A stretch of 64,000 nt of DNA, taken from contig NZ_CP031844.2 of NCBI RefSeq assembly GCF_003606345.3, positions 1,054,001 to 1,118,000 of the forward strand, in the 5' to 3' direction. The notes beneath the pieces were generated by a model that saw only the letters and a list, made by a program, of their open reading frames with translations, did no database searches and was not told the DNA's origin. The position numbers and the translations under genes are program-made. Below, one piece after another: positions 27,173 to 35,534 of the stretch (position 1 is the stretch's first letter; every line of letters starts with the position of its first letter). This DNA is from Bartonella krasnovii. GTDB taxonomy: Bacteria > Pseudomonadota > Alphaproteobacteria > Rhizobiales > Rhizobiaceae.

Positions 27173-27952
27173 ATGTCTAAAAAATATGAATTAACCAGCG
27201 AAATCAAACAAATAAAACATGCTCTTACTCGTAATATTATAAATCTTTATCGCATTCGGGCTTTAAAAGATTTTGATGATGTCAAAGCTGGTTCTTTGGG
27301 CGGCTTTATTGAAAAGGAAGTCAACCTCTCTCATGAGGGCAATTGTTGGGTGTATGATGATGCTTGTGTCTATGGTCATGCCCGTGTTTATGAAAATGCA
27401 AAAATACGCCATTATTCTCAAGTCTGTGGTCAAGTCTATGGGAATTGTGAAATCTATGGAAAGGCTTTTATCTCTCAATATGCAAAAATTTATGACCATG
27501 CTTTTGTTTATGGCAATGCTCATGTTTATGGGAATATTTATGGCAATGCTCATGTAAGTGGTGGTGCCCGCGTTTTTGCTGATGCTCATATTTATGACCA
27601 TGCGCATGTTTCTCATGATGCTGCGGTCTTTAGTTATGCAAGGGTCTATGGTCATGCCAATGTTTCTGGCTCGGCTTGCATTTATAGCCATGGCAAGGTT
27701 TATAATTATGCTGTTATTAAGGGGCGTGCCAAGATTTATGGCAAGGTCTATGGCTCTGCTAATGTGGCTGGCTCTTGTGAGGTTTATGGTTCTGTTTATG
27801 GGAATGCAAAACTCTCATATTGTGCCAAGGTCTGGGGTCGTGCTTATGGCAATGCAAAAATAAACAAAAAAAGCAAAGAAAAGTTGGTGCCAAAAAATTG
27901 TGAGGTTTATGAAAGCGATCATGTTATCAAGATTGTTGATAAAACAGAATAA
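27173..27952 (+). CDS. YdcK-like left-handed beta-helix protein 3 (satellite)
   Basis: This 259-aa protein has the same head (YELTSEIKQIKH, IRALKDFDDVKAGSLGGFIEKE, NLSHEGNCWVYDDA) followed by about 28 hexapeptide units (VYGNAH, IYGNAH, VSGSAC) and a short Lys-rich C-terminus (KKSKEKLVPKN). It is the last gene of the satellite. A copy of the GGGGGCGCC sequence follows its stop although no further cistron is present, which looks like the remnant of a fourth unit. Confidence 0.75.
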   Translation: MSKKYELTSEIKQIKHALTRNIINLYRIRALKDFDDVKAGSLGGFIEKEVNLSHEGNCWVYDDACVYGHARVYENAKIRHYSQVCGQVYGNCEIYGKAFISQYAKIYDHAFVYGNAHVYGNIYGNAHVSGGARVFADAHIYDHAHVSHDAAVFSYARVYGHANVSGSACIYSHGKVYNYAVIKGRAKIYGKVYGSANVAGSCEVYGSVYGNAKLSYCAKVWGRAYGNAKINKKSKEKLVPKNCEVYESDHVIKIVDKTE

Positions 27953-28039
27953 AGAACGGCATGGGGGCGCCTTCTTACAGCTATAAACGCATTATAAGAT
28001 ACATTCCTTAAAACGTATCATAAAAGAGAGAACTCCAAA

Positions 28040-28080
28040 AAAGAAAGCCGTGCCAATTGATATGACGCGGCTTTTCAATG
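28040..28080 (+). terminator. Terminator of satellite beta-helix operon
   Basis: AAAGCCGTG and CGCGGCTTTT form a long stem about 95 nt after the last beta-helix stop, flanked by A/T-rich sequence. It closely matches, in sequence and position, the hairpin after the prophage beta-helix operon at 33736-33762 (read on the minus strand), so operon and terminator form a common cassette. Confidence 0.65.
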
Positions 28081-29180
28081 GAGGCTTTGGAATAACCAGT
28101 TCCAAACCATAAGTATCTACATACAAAACGTATCATATTGCAAGCGTTCTATTATTTTTATGAAAACTTATCAAAAGAACCGTAAATGATGGGTATAATC
28201 TTGATAGCATTCATTTGAAATAAAGCACATTACAAAAATGATTCTTGAAAACGTTTTAAAACACTAAGCTCAAAATTGAGTTGAGTGAATTGAAATAACT
28301 TACATTCTATAATCAAAATGCTTTGTAGGTTTATCAAGACAATCAAAAGCAAATGATAACTATCTATAAAACATCAGTTTCAAACGTTTATACATTCACT
28401 TAAAGAGGTTCTTATAAGCGTATTTTTACTTTTCTTTAAAACCTAATTTCTTTAAAAATTAGCCGGCTCAATTTTGAGTTGGCAATCTTAACCACCCCAA
28501 TTCTGGGGGCGTTAACATTAGAATAGAGCATTCTTTAAACATTATCGCTTTTTTCTAAAAATGAGTAAAACCCCATGTTTTGAGATTACAACGATTTTGA
28601 ATTTTGCTTGCTTATCTTTTCTCTTAAAAGAGCTGTCATTAATTTTGTGAGTAAGTGCTTTAAAACTATAACTTAAAACGTTTATTGATAGCTTGCTTGC
28701 ATAACATAAAAAGGCTTTTGCTTTCATAAGACATAACGTTTTGAATTTCATATCTGTTGTGATGATAGTATCTATAATTGCCTGCCTATCGTTTTCTAAA
28801 TTTTTAGTAAGCGCTTTAAAAACGATTTCGTCTTTTTATACACCCTTAATGAATTACACCTATAAGCTTATAAAAGTTTCAAACGATTATTTTCCTTTTA
28901 AGGTTTCTCTCAAAAAAATGCGATTTTTTAGTGATAAAAACGTATCACAAAATTTATGAACTATTATGAATGATAACGGCTTTTCATTTCATTTGAATAC
29001 ACAGATACGTTATAATATTTGCATCATGATTTGCTTTTTATGCTCTATTCATACATGGCAATTGTTTATAAAAAATGGTCAATTTAAACACGCATAAAAG
29101 TATGGATTCTTAAGTGGATTCATATAAAACAATTTCACTCAACATATTGACTTTGTTGTGTTTTTATGCAATATATGGTT
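28081..29180. other. Noncoding right end of nested element
   Basis: No gene is supported over about 1.1 kb. The stretch contains two inverted copies of CTCAAAATTGAG (about 28270 and 28472), a CCCC-N6-GGGG hairpin near 28493-28508 and otherwise AT-rich DNA. Open frames here are short, without ribosome-binding sites. Integrase arm sites are expected in its last 100-200 bp but none is identified. Confidence 0.5.
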
Positions 29181-29556
29181 CCATGTCGCGAAACCATTCC
29201 GCCGCCCCGGTAAGTAATTCACTTGGCAATGCCTTGCCTATTTGACGGGGGATAAATTGTACCTCTCGCTTATTATTCCGTTCTGACCCCACAACCGCAT
29301 TCACAAGCGGGGCTATCCGATTAAAAGTCATAACGGGGCGGCGCTGTTCTTTTAATGCCGCTAAATCGGCTTCATTCCACTGATCTCCATTGTAAAAACG
29401 AAAATCTTCACGGGCTTGTTCACGCCATTTGTTCACATGTTCAACATCTTCTTTGTACCAGCTGATAAGTTTACGAAACAAACCTTCTGTCGACAAATCT
29501 GAAATGTTACTATCTTGCTCTAAATGCTCTTCATCATGCATCATTCTGCCATCCAT
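29164..29556 (-). pseudogene. Portal protein, N-terminal fragment (split by nested element)
   Basis: The product carries the N-terminal part of a P22-type portal: SWYKEDVEHVNKWREQAREDF, YNGDQWNEADLAAL, PVMTFNRIAPLVNAVVGSERNN. It ends abruptly after AAEWFRDM, with five foreign residues from the nested element before a stop. The start overlaps the terminase gene by 16 bp. The continuing sequence (AHAEYADSDAF...) is at 14069 and below. Only about 125 of 672 portal residues can be made from this piece, so virion assembly should fail unless the element excises. Confidence 0.9.
29181..29189. repeat. Attachment-site core, right copy (CCATGTCGC)
   Basis: Second copy of the nine-base core. To its right is the N-terminal coding part of the portal gene; to its left is the noncoding end of the nested element. 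On the minus strand the core encodes the end of Arg, then Asp-Met, in the same phase as the left copy. Confidence 0.85.
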
Positions 29557-30869
29557 GACGTGCTCTCATAAGCTTCTCTACCGCTGTAAGCTTCTCTCTT
29601 ATGTTTCTGCACCGGCTGTTCATAACCCACACACATTAAGCCAAAGGCATCGGCTGCATGACTCGACCAATCATGCTCGGCGCCTAACCCTATATTGCGC
29701 TTCTCATCCCATTTCTCGTGATACCAGTTCAGTGCCTTACGTCCAGCTACGGTCGTCTCTTCATTGAACCAAACTGAAGGTAAAATACGCCGCACCGCCT
29801 CTATCCGCATCTTGACAGCTCCCGCCCCTTGATTAGGAATGACCTGCGTTTCAAAACCCGCATCATTTAACGCACTCTCAAAACTCACATTGTGCACACG
29901 GTCTCTGGTCGCACCATCATGGGGGAGAACCATTAATGCCTTCTCATAACCATTTTGACGCAACCAACCGATATGCTCGGACAACGGCTGCCCTTGTGCC
30001 TCGTAATAATCAAGCACTCTGATCTCTCTGCCAATAAATTGCGCTATCCAAATAGCCGTTGCATCTGCCTTAGCGCCCGTGCCCCCAATATCCCAAAAGG
30101 CGCGTATCTGCATTAAAGGATCACGTGCAACACGCCCTATCCGCCCCTCCTGCTCGGCTGCCAACATCTCCTTTTGAAAGTAAGCACCCTGAACCGCTGT
30201 AAGATAAGCCCCCTCCCATATATGCTTATAGGTCTCTGGACGGTATCTCAAATCATCAAGCCGTGCTTCATTCAAGATCTTGGGAAACTTCGGATTGTCT
30301 GACCAATTGATCTCAACACGCTTAATCGCTTCATTATCTGAAAAACGAAAGCGCTTCTCAACGGGGGCATTATCACGTAATGGGTTCCATGTCACCCATA
30401 ACTCTGCTCTCCAACCCTCGCCCTCTTCACGCAACGTCGGTATAAGTGTCTGCCAAGCTGTCTCTGTGACGGGTTCTGCCTCATCAACCCAACAGAGCAA
30501 TATCCGCCCCATCGATTTAATACTGGCGATATTACGGTCTAGTCCACAAAACTGAAAGGCTATACGACCATCATTTGACTTAATCGAAGCCTCTCCAACT
30601 TTATAATAGTCCTTCAAAAAGTCATGCGCTTCAATAGCACGCTTAATCTCCTCCAATGAACTTTCTGCGAGCGAATTTTGGAACTGACGCGCACAAAGGA
30701 TAGTCCCCGATATTCCTTGCATGCCAAATTGATAGCCTTTTAAAGCAGCCATCAAGGCAAAGGACCTTGTCTTTCCAGACCCTCGTCCACCCCAAGCCGC
30801 TCTGACCAAAGCATCCCCTGCAAAAAGTGGAATAAGCTTTGGTACAATCTTAATCTGTCTTGTCGTCAT
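29541..30869 (-). CDS. terL: Terminase large subunit
   Basis: This 442-aa ATPase/nuclease has Walker A GGRGSGKT (residues 27-34), Walker B RILLCWVDEAE (about 122-132) and a nuclease domain beginning RAFWDIGGTGAKADATAIW (about 235) with later Asp residues (LPHDGATRD, AEHDWSSHAADA). It drives DNA packaging into the procapsid through the portal. Its start overlaps the small-subunit gene by 20 bp, and its 3' end overlaps the portal start. Confidence 0.92.
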   Translation of the reverse strand: MTTRQIKIVPKLIPLFAGDALVRAAWGGRGSGKTRSFALMAALKGYQFGMQGISGTILCARQFQNSLAESSLEEIKRAIEAHDFLKDYYKVGEASIKSNDGRIAFQFCGLDRNIASIKSMGRILLCWVDEAEPVTETAWQTLIPTLREEGEGWRAELWVTWNPLRDNAPVEKRFRFSDNEAIKRVEINWSDNPKFPKILNEARLDDLRYRPETYKHIWEGAYLTAVQGAYFQKEMLAAEQEGRIGRVARDPLMQIRAFWDIGGTGAKADATAIWIAQFIGREIRVLDYYEAQGQPLSEHIGWLRQNGYEKALMVLPHDGATRDRVHNVSFESALNDAGFETQVIPNQGAGAVKMRIEAVRRILPSVWFNEETTVAGRKALNWYHEKWDEKRNIGLGAEHDWSSHAADAFGLMCVGYEQPVQKHKREAYSGREAYESTSWMAE

Positions 30870-31185
30870 TCATTGTTAAAGGCGCTATTTCCACACGCCC
30901 TATGATCTTAATGCCTCCCCCATCTTCTCCTGTCACTTGCAAAGGCAAAATCTTACCAAGCAACGCTAAATAAGCCGCAGGGCATTTAATCGCTTGCTGT
31001 TCCAAATAAGAAATCAATCCCTCTTTACCATATTTACTGCCTGCCAATTCAGCAGCTTTAATGATTGCCTCTTTAAGAAGACGTGTATTCTTATTCGGTA
31101 CCCCTTTAACACGCCCTTGACCAGCATTGGGTGGCAGAGGCTTTTTGGTCGGCTGTAAAACCTTTTGTGAGTTTTCCGATGTCAT
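30850..31185 (-). CDS. Terminase small subunit-like protein
   Basis: This 111-aa protein has a basic N-terminus (GRVKGVPNKNTRLLKEAIIKAAE) typical of small terminase subunits and related DUF5681-type proteins that bind packaging sites. It directly precedes and overlaps terL, the usual order. It lacks an obvious complete HTH, so DNA binding is inferred from position and basic charge. Confidence 0.7.
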   Translation of the reverse strand: MTSENSQKVLQPTKKPLPPNAGQGRVKGVPNKNTRLLKEAIIKAAELAGSKYGKEGLISYLEQQAIKCPAAYLALLGKILPLQVTGEDGGGIKIIGRVEIAPLTMNDDKTD

Positions 31186-31206
31186 AAATTCCTCCCTCCA
31201 GATAAT

Positions 31207-31233
31207 AAAAAACCCCGCATTTGCAGGGGTTTT
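31207..31233. terminator. Bidirectional hairpin terminator before terminase genes
   Basis: AAAACCCC(T/G)GC-N-GC-GGGG-TTTT: an 8-bp-class stem with A runs on one side and T runs on the other, lying upstream of the terminase small subunit and downstream of minus-strand early genes. It could separate early from late transcription. Confidence 0.7.
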
Positions 31234-31404
31234 AACTGTACATCACCCTCATTTAGATACAATACACCTAAGTACAGTAATGTCATTAAATACGATTTGC
31301 ATCACTTTGTCAACACAAAAATAACACATATTGATAATTTCAATGGGAATCTGTTAGATGATAGATATTAGATGATAGATAGAATTAGAGGATATAAAAA
31401 AACA

Positions 31405-31932
31405 ATGCTTATGAAAAAGTCTTTATTTAAAGAAAAACTATTATTTGTTATGCTTTTAATAGCATGTCCTATATCAAATGGATCTGCTGGACAGGAAGAT
31501 AAGTCTCATTCACAAACAACAAAAATATTAGAGAACATAGAGCGTGGACAAGAAAACATATTAAAAGTTTTAGATTTTATGAAAAATGACTTACAAGAGT
31601 CGCTGTCACAACAGGCTATCATGTTTCATTACTTAAAAGAACGTTTTCCTCGTAATCAAAAGATTATTAGTATACGTGCTACGATTATAGAGAGGAATTA
31701 TCTTTCTTTTGATAGAAATAAGCTGGTTTCTCAATTATTGGAACAAATTAAACAGCGAGATATTATGACTAAAGAACTTCTTTCATCGCCTGATCATTTA
31801 AAACCAGAATATATGAAGTTAATTCTTAACATAAATAGCAATATCTCTGAACTCAATGAAACAATTGACAGAAAAAATAAAATAATTAATCAATTACACA
31901 ACTGGATTAGTGAAAATGCAAGCGGTTTATAA
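31405..31932 (+). CDS. Secreted coiled-coil protein carried by prophage
   Basis: The start is taken at 31405 (or the ATG at 31411), after an AGAGGA motif. The product opens with a signal peptide: Lys-rich, then LLFVMLLIACPISNGSAG with likely cleavage after SAG. The mature part (about 150 aa) is helical and charged (ILENIERGQENILKVLDFM, NINSNISELNETIDRKNKIINQL), suggesting a coiled coil. It is on the opposite strand to the surrounding lytic genes. It may be a moron expressed from the lysogen, with an envelope or virulence role; no family was recognised. Confidence 0.6.
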   Translation: MLMKKSLFKEKLLFVMLLIACPISNGSAGQEDKSHSQTTKILENIERGQENILKVLDFMKNDLQESLSQQAIMFHYLKERFPRNQKIISIRATIIERNYLSFDRNKLVSQLLEQIKQRDIMTKELLSSPDHLKPEYMKLILNINSNISELNETIDRKNKIINQLHNWISENASGL

Positions 31933-31948
31933 ATGCAATTAAAAAATC

Positions 31949-32473
31949 TTAATGGAAGTACTTTTGAAGCGCATTAAGAACGACACGTAGTGAACTTACA
32001 AGATGCGGTAATTCTTGATCCTCTATAACAAGGTACTGTAGCGCAGCGTAAAGATTGTACTGTCTATAGAGATGTTGCGCTTCTTTTATTGCCTCTTGCG
32101 TGTTTAAAAACTTCTCTGTTGCAAATTCTACCCATTTGTCTCTTGCTTTATCATCAGCAGATGACGGCATTTCGTCATAAATAGCACTAGGCAAGCCTTT
32201 TGCACAAAGATAGTTATTTCTTATCTGTAGATATTGTTGTGCAGTGGCATATTGCTCTTGTGTAAGCACACCTTGCAAACAAAGCCGCCCTATATAAGTA
32301 CCAGAAAGCGGATTTTTTGCATCTTGTAAGCTTAAACCAAAGCGCTTTGCACGCATTTCTATTGCCAATTTATCGACAGCTTCACGAGGCGCATTTGCAC
32401 GTGATATACGTCCATTGGCTTCTCTTACCTGCCCTGTGATCTTAGGGCGTCCCCTCTTTTTCTTTGCTTTCAC
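31949..32473 (-). CDS. Phage protein with AT-hook-like N-terminus, unknown
   Basis: This 174-aa protein starts MKAKKKRGRPKITGQ, an AT-hook-like RGRP core in a basic tail. The rest is helical (LSLQDAKNPLSGTYIGRLCLQ, YNLYAALQYLVIEDQELPHL). It lies 16 bp after the SSB gene and is probably co-transcribed. DNA contact is likely from the tail; the function is unknown. Confidence 0.55.
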   Translation of the reverse strand: MKAKKKRGRPKITGQVREANGRISRANAPREAVDKLAIEMRAKRFGLSLQDAKNPLSGTYIGRLCLQGVLTQEQYATAQQYLQIRNNYLCAKGLPSAIYDEMPSSADDKARDKWVEFATEKFLNTQEAIKEAQHLYRQYNLYAALQYLVIEDQELPHLVSSLRVVLNALQKYFH

Positions 32474-32489
32474 TTACACCGCCTTCTGT

Positions 32490-32927
32490 TTAAAAAGGAA
32501 CATCATCATTTAAGGCGTCTGTAGGCATATCAAGAGGTCTGTAAATGCTTCTGTCATAAGCAGACGGCTCTTGATCATTATTATTTTTGCTGTCTAAAAG
32601 CTGTAATTCGCCTTTGTATTGAGGCAATATGACCTCTGTCACATACCGTTCCACGCCGTTTTTATCTTGCCATTTACGGGTTTGTAAACGCCCCTCTATA
32701 TAGACTTTGCTCCCCTTCTTAAGATACTGAAGAGCCACTTTTGCCAAATGTGGATTAAAGACAACAATAGAATGCCATTCTGTTTTGTCTATTTTCTTAT
32801 TGGTTGCCTTGTCTGTATAGCTCTCAGACGTTGCCATTCGAAAATTGACCACCTCGCCACCAGAAGGCATTGTTTTGCTTTCTGGATTTGCACCTAAATA
32901 ACCAATTAAAATCACTTTATTTAACAT
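32490..32927 (-). CDS. ssb: Single-stranded DNA-binding protein
   Basis: This 145-aa protein has a typical OB fold: MLNKVILIGYLGANPE, VVNFRMATSESY, TEWHSIVVF, GSKVYIEGRLQTRKW. The C-terminal tip DDVPF is the acidic peptide that recruits partner proteins. It probably serves phage replication and the Bet/exonuclease recombination genes at 42.7-44.2 kb. Confidence 0.92.
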   Translation of the reverse strand: MLNKVILIGYLGANPESKTMPSGGEVVNFRMATSESYTDKATNKKIDKTEWHSIVVFNPHLAKVALQYLKKGSKVYIEGRLQTRKWQDKNGVERYVTEVILPQYKGELQLLDSKNNNDQEPSAYDRSIYRPLDMPTDALNDDVPF

Positions 32928-33179
32928 GCGGTTTATATCCTTTTATAGGAACATAGAGCTAGCAACAAAACAAATTTACAACTGATAATAATATAACACA
33001 CTATGTTGTATTCTTACAAACGAAATTTATTATAACACACTGAATCTAAATAATGAATCCTATTTTTATTTTACTTATTTGCTTGTTTTTTGATACGATT
33101 TGTATAATAATGGGATGTTCTTTTATATTGTGATTATTCTAATCGCTTATTTGGATTGTTAATTATTTTGAGTATAAAG

Positions 33180-33762
33180 ACCGTATCAATTCATTTTGAT
33201 GCGGTTTTTATATGTATTAAGGCTTGTGATTTTACACATATTTGTGTAAAAAAGGCTATTCGTAATACCTATGAATAACGATAACACTCATGCATTGCAA
33301 AACGAAAGCCGCGTCTAAGATAATGGCGCGGCTTTATTATATACAAATCTATAACTAGCATAAAAAGAAAACCCTGTTATGTAAAAAACATAACAAGGTC
33401 TTCTCCAATTTCTTAAATCTCATATAAGATATAGAACATTATGTATAAAATAACAAGCCTTAATATGCAAAAAACCGTATCTTTTAAAGGACACGGCTTT
33501 TTTTGTAGCGATTTTTAAAAAGTATATTATTTTAACCTAAGGAACGGCTAAAATACAACGCTGTAATAACGTTGTAAAAGAAAGTTTTTTACGCTTTCTA
33601 TGTTTTAAAATATAGCACCATTTGTTTAAAGATGCAATTTGAATAAAAATAAACTTGCGTTTATACACAAACTATGTAATTCATTAATCGTTTTCATAAT
33701 GAATTGTCCTTGTCAATAATGGTTTTTAATAAAAGAAGCCGCGTCCCTTAAAGACACGGCTT
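33180..33762. repeat. Cluster of five terminator-like hairpins in noncoding DNA
   Basis: Hairpins lie at 33180-33205 (ACCGTATCAA/TTGATGCGGT, then T run), 33305-33335 (AAAGCCGCG/CGCGGCTTT), 33373-33398 (CCTGTTATG/CATAACAAGG), 33475-33496 (CCGTATC/GACACGG, then T run) and 33736-33762 (AAGCCGCGTC/GACACGGCTT, then T run). Several share the GCCGYGTC core also found after the satellite beta-helix operon. Nothing between 32928 and 33735 looks coding. The cluster resembles the remains of repeated beta-helix cassettes whose terminators survived. Confidence 0.6.
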
Positions 33763-33798
33763 TCTTTTTTGCTATAAAGAAGCCTCCCGCCCCTTTAT

Positions 33799-34680
33799 TT
33801 ATGCTGCTTTATTTGTGCTTTGTTCACTAACATCACTATCTTTATAAACTCTTTTATTGCCTTTAATAACGGTATTGCCATAAATTTTTACACCCTCTGT
33901 AATAATAGACCTGTTAGAAACGCACGCATCATCATAAATTTCTGCGTTTTCATAAATACGAGCATTCTCATAAACACGGGCATTGCCATAAATCTTGACA
34001 TCTTTATAAACAAGCGCTTTACCATAAACCCTAGCATTATCAAAAATATGAGACCCCTCGTATACACAAGAAGATCCTGATACTTTTGCATTGCCATAAA
34101 CAAAACCCTTTACATAAGCACTATGCCAAACCTTGGCATCATCATAAATTTTTGCCTCTATAGAAATAAAGGCTTTTCCATAAACCACGGCATTGTCACA
34201 AACTTGACCACAAATTTTTGCGTTCCCATAAATCTTAGCATTATCACTAACCACGCATTTGCCATAAACCCACCCCTGGCCACGAACCCACATGGTACCA
34301 CTAATACTAGCATTATCAAAAATCTTGGCATTGCCATAAACATGGGTATCACGACCATAAACTTTAGCTTTATCACTAACTATAGCATTCCCATAAACTT
34401 TAGCATTTTGAGCAACAGCAGCTTCATTACGTATTTTTGCATTTTCACTAACAATAGCATCATATGCAACTATAGCATCATCATAGACCCAGCAATTGCC
34501 ATCATGCGATAGATTGCTTTCTTTTTCTACAAAACCGCCGAGGTCCCCCGCCTTGACATCATCAAAATCCCTTAAAGCACGAATGCGATAAAAGTGTTTA
34601 GGTTGACGGGTTTCAGCATCGTAAACTTCTTTTATTTCGTCTATAATTTCATATTTTTTAGATACAACTGTAGTATTCAT
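33799..34680 (-). CDS. YdcK-like left-handed beta-helix protein 4 (prophage)
   Basis: This 293-aa protein has a head domain (KKYEIIDEIKEVY, IRALRDFDDVKAGDLGGFVEKE, NLSHDGNCWVYDDA) and about 33 hexapeptide units (VYGNA, IYDNA, VYGKA). It is the second cistron of the prophage cassette led by the structured RNA at 35238-35480, separated from gene 5 by a GGCGCC-containing hairpin (34735-34751). The head is closer to satellite proteins 2 and 3 than to protein 5. The role is unknown. Confidence 0.75.
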   Translation of the reverse strand: MNTTVVSKKYEIIDEIKEVYDAETRQPKHFYRIRALRDFDDVKAGDLGGFVEKESNLSHDGNCWVYDDAIVAYDAIVSENAKIRNEAAVAQNAKVYGNAIVSDKAKVYGRDTHVYGNAKIFDNASISGTMWVRGQGWVYGKCVVSDNAKIYGNAKICGQVCDNAVVYGKAFISIEAKIYDDAKVWHSAYVKGFVYGNAKVSGSSCVYEGSHIFDNARVYGKALVYKDVKIYGNARVYENARIYENAEIYDDACVSNRSIITEGVKIYGNTVIKGNKRVYKDSDVSEQSTNKAA

Positions 34681-34734
34681 AGGTAGCTCCCTAATCTAAT
34701 ATTCGTTAAATTTTTAAATGAGATGTTTTAAAGA

Positions 34735-34751
34735 GGCGCCCCCGCACCGCC
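34735..34751 (-). promoter_or_regulatory. Intercistronic GC-rich hairpin, prophage cassette
   Basis: On the minus strand GGCG and CGCC pair around a G-rich loop between beta-helix genes 5 and 4, in the same relative place as the two intercistronic hairpins of the satellite cluster. Confidence 0.5.
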
Positions 34752-34763
34752 GCATTTCAAAGG

Positions 34764-35237
34764 TTATCTAAAATTACCAAAAGAGATAGTTTCATTTCCA
34801 AAAAGGCGTGCACGCCCCGAAACCATTACTTTACCAAAAGCAGCGCTATGACCAAAAATTTTCATATGACCACCAACACGTGCTTTATTTGATATCTCTG
34901 TATCACCAAAAATTTTTGCATTACCTGTAACATGAGCATCATCTAGAACGCGTGCCTTACCAAATACCAATGCATAACCAGCTACCCAGCAATTGCCATC
35001 ATGACTTAAATTACCCTCATGTTCTATAAAGCCACCAACGTCGCCTTTTTTTACGCTTCCAAAATCTCTTAAAGCTATAACACGACGAAATAAACGATTA
35101 CCAAACTCAATAGCACCCAATGAAAGTTCATATTTCTTAGTTTGTTGTGTATCTTTTGATACGAAATCTTGTGCAATATTATCATTTGCAACGGTAGCAA
35201 TAATAGGGGTGGTTTGTTTCTTAACTGTAGCATTCAT
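34764..35237 (-). CDS. YdcK-like left-handed beta-helix protein 5 (prophage, short)
   Basis: The ATG at 35237 is chosen because AAGGAAAA precedes it and the upstream frame extension overlaps the structured leader. The 157-aa product has an unusual Thr/Val-rich N-terminus (about 30 residues), the head (KKYELSLGAIEFG, VIALRDFGSVKKGDVGGFIEHE, NLSHDGNCWVAG), then about 13 hexapeptide units. It is the first cistron after the leader, like protein 1 in the satellite, and shares that protein's extended, disordered start. Confidence 0.72.
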   Translation of the reverse strand: MNATVKKQTTPIIATVANDNIAQDFVSKDTQQTKKYELSLGAIEFGNRLFRRVIALRDFGSVKKGDVGGFIEHEGNLSHDGNCWVAGYALVFGKARVLDDAHVTGNAKIFGDTEISNKARVGGHMKIFGHSAAFGKVMVSGRARLFGNETISFGNFR

Positions 35238-35480
35238 GCTTGTTTTCCTTACGAAATTAGAGTTTTTAATTGACAGCCCATAAGGGCGCCGGGCGCTAAA
35301 AACACGGTCGTAAGTCCGTTGCTTATACTTTCCCCTCGCGAAGGGTATTATATGGTATAAGCACACCCGACATAATCATCATACGCTATTCAAAGCATAA
35401 AAGACAGCCAGTATTTTAAAGAATGGGAGAAACCTTATCGTGATCTATCCGCTTACGATTTAGTGGTTTTTAAGCACTTG
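35238..35480 (-). ncRNA. Structured leader RNA of beta-helix operon (prophage copy)
   Basis: This is the minus-strand counterpart of 25452-25691. Stems: GCTTATAC/GTATAAGC (complements at 35355-35362 and 35321-35328) enclosing CCCT-TCGCG-AGGG, and GTTTTTA/TAAAAAC (35297-35303 and 35262-35268) enclosing GCGCCCGGCGCCC-TTAT-GGGC. The single-stranded joints (TCGGGTGT, AACGGACT, CCGTGTTT) are nearly identical to the satellite copy while stem bases differ, which is a covariation pattern. Confidence 0.75.
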
Positions 35481-35486
35481 TCGATC

Positions 35487-35515
35487 TTTCTAAACGACCT
35501 TTTCTTTAAAGTCAA
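35487..35515 (-). promoter_or_regulatory. Sigma-70 promoter of prophage beta-helix cassette
   Basis: On the minus strand: TTGACT (35515-35510), a 17-bp spacer and TAGAAA (35492-35487). The predicted start near 35480 gives a leader of about 243 nt, almost the same length as in the satellite copy. Confidence 0.6.
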
Positions 35516-35534
35516 TACGTATTTTTTATTTTTT

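Larger units (their letters stand above)
14079..29189. mobile_element. Nested 15.1-kb satellite-like integrative element inside the portal gene
   Basis: The element lies between two copies of CCATGTCGC (14070-14078 and 29181-29189). The portal gene is split exactly there. Joining 29556-29181 to 14069-12427 on the minus strand gives one open frame of 673 codons reading ...EWFRDMAHAEYADSDAF..., which is the expected portal layout. Cargo in order: integrase, AlpA-like regulator, primase-like protein, DUF3987 protein, single-chain restriction-modification enzyme between long inverted repeats, a small basic ORF, a structured leader and three beta-helix genes. No capsid or terminase genes are visible. 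Size and gene content resemble phage satellites; satellite behaviour is inferred. Confidence 0.88.

Noticed and set aside
27263..27863. Met-rich alternative-frame proteins over the satellite beta-helix genes
   Set aside because: Frame shadows of the repeat, with Met and Leu runs produced by the GCAATG/GGCAAT repeat pattern.
28270..28483. Inverted CTCAAAATTGAG copies as integrase arm sites
   Set aside because: Only two copies exist, they are 700-900 bp from the att core, and similar short AT-rich inversions are expected by chance here.
35238..35366. N-terminal extension of the short beta-helix gene (43 extra residues)
   Set aside because: The extension overlaps the conserved structured leader, and a good ribosome-binding site precedes the internal ATG at 35237.
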